The notes under the pieces were generated by a model. It saw nothing but the letters and a program-made list of their open reading frames with translations, was not told the DNA's origin and did not search any database. A stretch of DNA of 34,014 nt from an uncultured Mycoplasmatota bacterium (GTDB taxonomy: Bacteria; Bacillota_I; Bacilli_A; RF39; UBA660), in assembly GCA_946490195.1 (NCBI GenBank), contig CAMLWN010000009.1, positions 1 through 34,014 on the forward strand, in the 5' to 3' direction. Both the position numbers and the translations under genes were made by a program. Of this stretch, positions 33,191 through 34,014 are shown in pieces (the stretch's first letter is position 1; the number at the start of each line of letters is the position of its first letter).

Positions 33191-33965
33191 TTATACTAAT
33201 TGATATGGATTATCTTTAGTTCCTTCACCTGTAATTGTCACATCAGATCTAAGATTGATAACTGAACGCAGACTAAGAGAAGAAGTTGAACCAAAATCAT
33301 CTAAATAACCAGAAGTTCCTACACCAAAGACACTTGAACCCCAACCAGTAAGAACAAACGGATTATATCCACCTACAGGTGTCATTGTCCAAAATGAACT
33401 TCCCATTGTCAAATAACCATTTGGATTTGTTTTCTGATAACTATGATTTCCATCAAATACTCCTCCACCTGTTCCAGAAAGAATTACTTCATCTGCTGTA
33501 ATAAGTCCTATTGGATACATTAATGCTTTATTTCCTTGACTAGATGAAGACACCGTATATAAATCACTTTCATTTTCACATATCAAACTAGGACTACTTT
33601 CCACTACTCGTAAGTAACCTTTATTATATGTCGTAACAATCCCTGTTCCTGCTCCGCTTTGTGAATTTAATGAACTCCTATCTCCACAAAATCCAGCATT
33701 CATATCTATATATGAAGCATAACTTGATAATAACTTGTATAAAAATTATCATTAGCTATTTTAATAGATGATGATGTATTGGTTCCATGTGCTTCGCCAT
33801 CTGTATACATATATCCTAAATACATATTATCGTCATATGCATCGTTATATGGACTGATTCCTACATATCTATCTTCACTTACTTCACCATTATCATGAGT
33901 ACTCGTTCCATCATAAATTATTCTAATCGTACCATCACCGTTTATTCTTATTATTCTCCAATAAA
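33191..33965 (-). pseudogene. Second WRII-NPYQL surface gene copy, frameshifted and cut by an IS-like end
   Basis: A paralogue of the 31949-33148 gene, closely alike at DNA level. It reads YWRIIRINGDGTIRIIYDG, then loses one base (ACAAGTTATTATC where the other copy has ACAAATGTATTATC, near 33730), so the frame ends at 33706 and resumes as MNAGFCGD at 33703, running to NPYQLV at 33191. Upstream of YWRII, where the other copy has FANHYW, the sequence turns into a foreign hairpin at 33965. The N-terminal half is outside the window. It lies 42 bases before the other copy. Confidence 0.8.
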
Positions 33966-34014
33966 TAACCACGTCTAAAAGACGTGGTTTTCACTTAGCC
34001 TATAAGGCATAAAT
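33965..34014. mobile_element. Probable end of an IS200/IS605-type element
   Basis: AACCACGTC-TAAAA-GACGTGGTT (33967-33989) is a perfect hairpin typical in form of the subterminal palindromes of this IS group. It is followed by TTCACTTAGCC and a second short palindrome GCCTATAAGGC. Similarity to the neighbouring surface gene stops just before it. No transposase is inside the window, so the call rests on the hairpin and the abrupt break. Confidence 0.6.

Overview
This is a low-GC (A/T-rich, roughly 30% GC by eye) bacterial chromosome segment from a Firmicutes-type organism. TGA is a stop codon: two ATGA stop/start overlaps at 5297-5300 and 6154-6157 show this, and tryptophan is TGG. The gene set (lgt, YtxH, RelQ-like alarmone synthetase, MutY, AsnB, Tex, YtrA-type ABC operon, TasA/SipW-like and BspA-like surface proteins) fits an uncultured gut Bacilli/Erysipelotrichia/RF39-like lineage better than a code-4 mycoplasma. 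That placement is inference from gene content only. Almost all genes are on the minus strand.

Layout. 1-1528: truncated tRNA-Gly, membrane-anchored DNA/RNA nuclease, UDG-fold protein. 1555-6584: a Ytr-like operon (GntR repressor with a clear promoter/operator, ATPase, ABC-2 permease, small membrane protein, MacB-type ATPase-permease fusion). 6741-9071: P-type cation ATPase. 9128-10433: a broken BspA-like LRR surface gene with an 11-base G tract at its 5' side, next to a lone plus-strand holin-like gene. 10743-20194: housekeeping and stress genes (mutY, small alarmone synthetase, YtxH, CmpB-like membrane protein, PAP2 phosphatase, asnB, tex) and a 593-aa orphan. 20282-24871: lgt with two secreted or anchored proteins, then a divergent RNB-family ribonuclease with a new-looking N-terminal half. 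24926-27736: uvrA.

The most interesting stretch is 27836-28652, a roughly 820-base gene desert made of two and a half tandem repeat units. Each full unit has two convergent promoters, a plus-strand structured RNA ending in a terminator, and a minus-strand mRNA. The mRNA has its Shine-Dalgarno sequence in a hairpin and encodes a tiny peptide of the form charged N-terminus plus hydrophobic tail (18 aa in one unit, 25 aa in the next by an in-frame 21-nt expansion). A base-paired compensatory change between units supports the RNA fold. The arrangement resembles the par/Fst and Ibs/Sib type I toxin-antitoxin modules, but I recognise no known family. The third unit keeps only the antisense-RNA half.

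28656-34014: a DUF2207 membrane protein, a short-chain dehydrogenase, and two tandem, related surface-protein genes that are both decayed. The second is cut at the window edge by what looks like the hairpin end of an IS200/IS605-type element.
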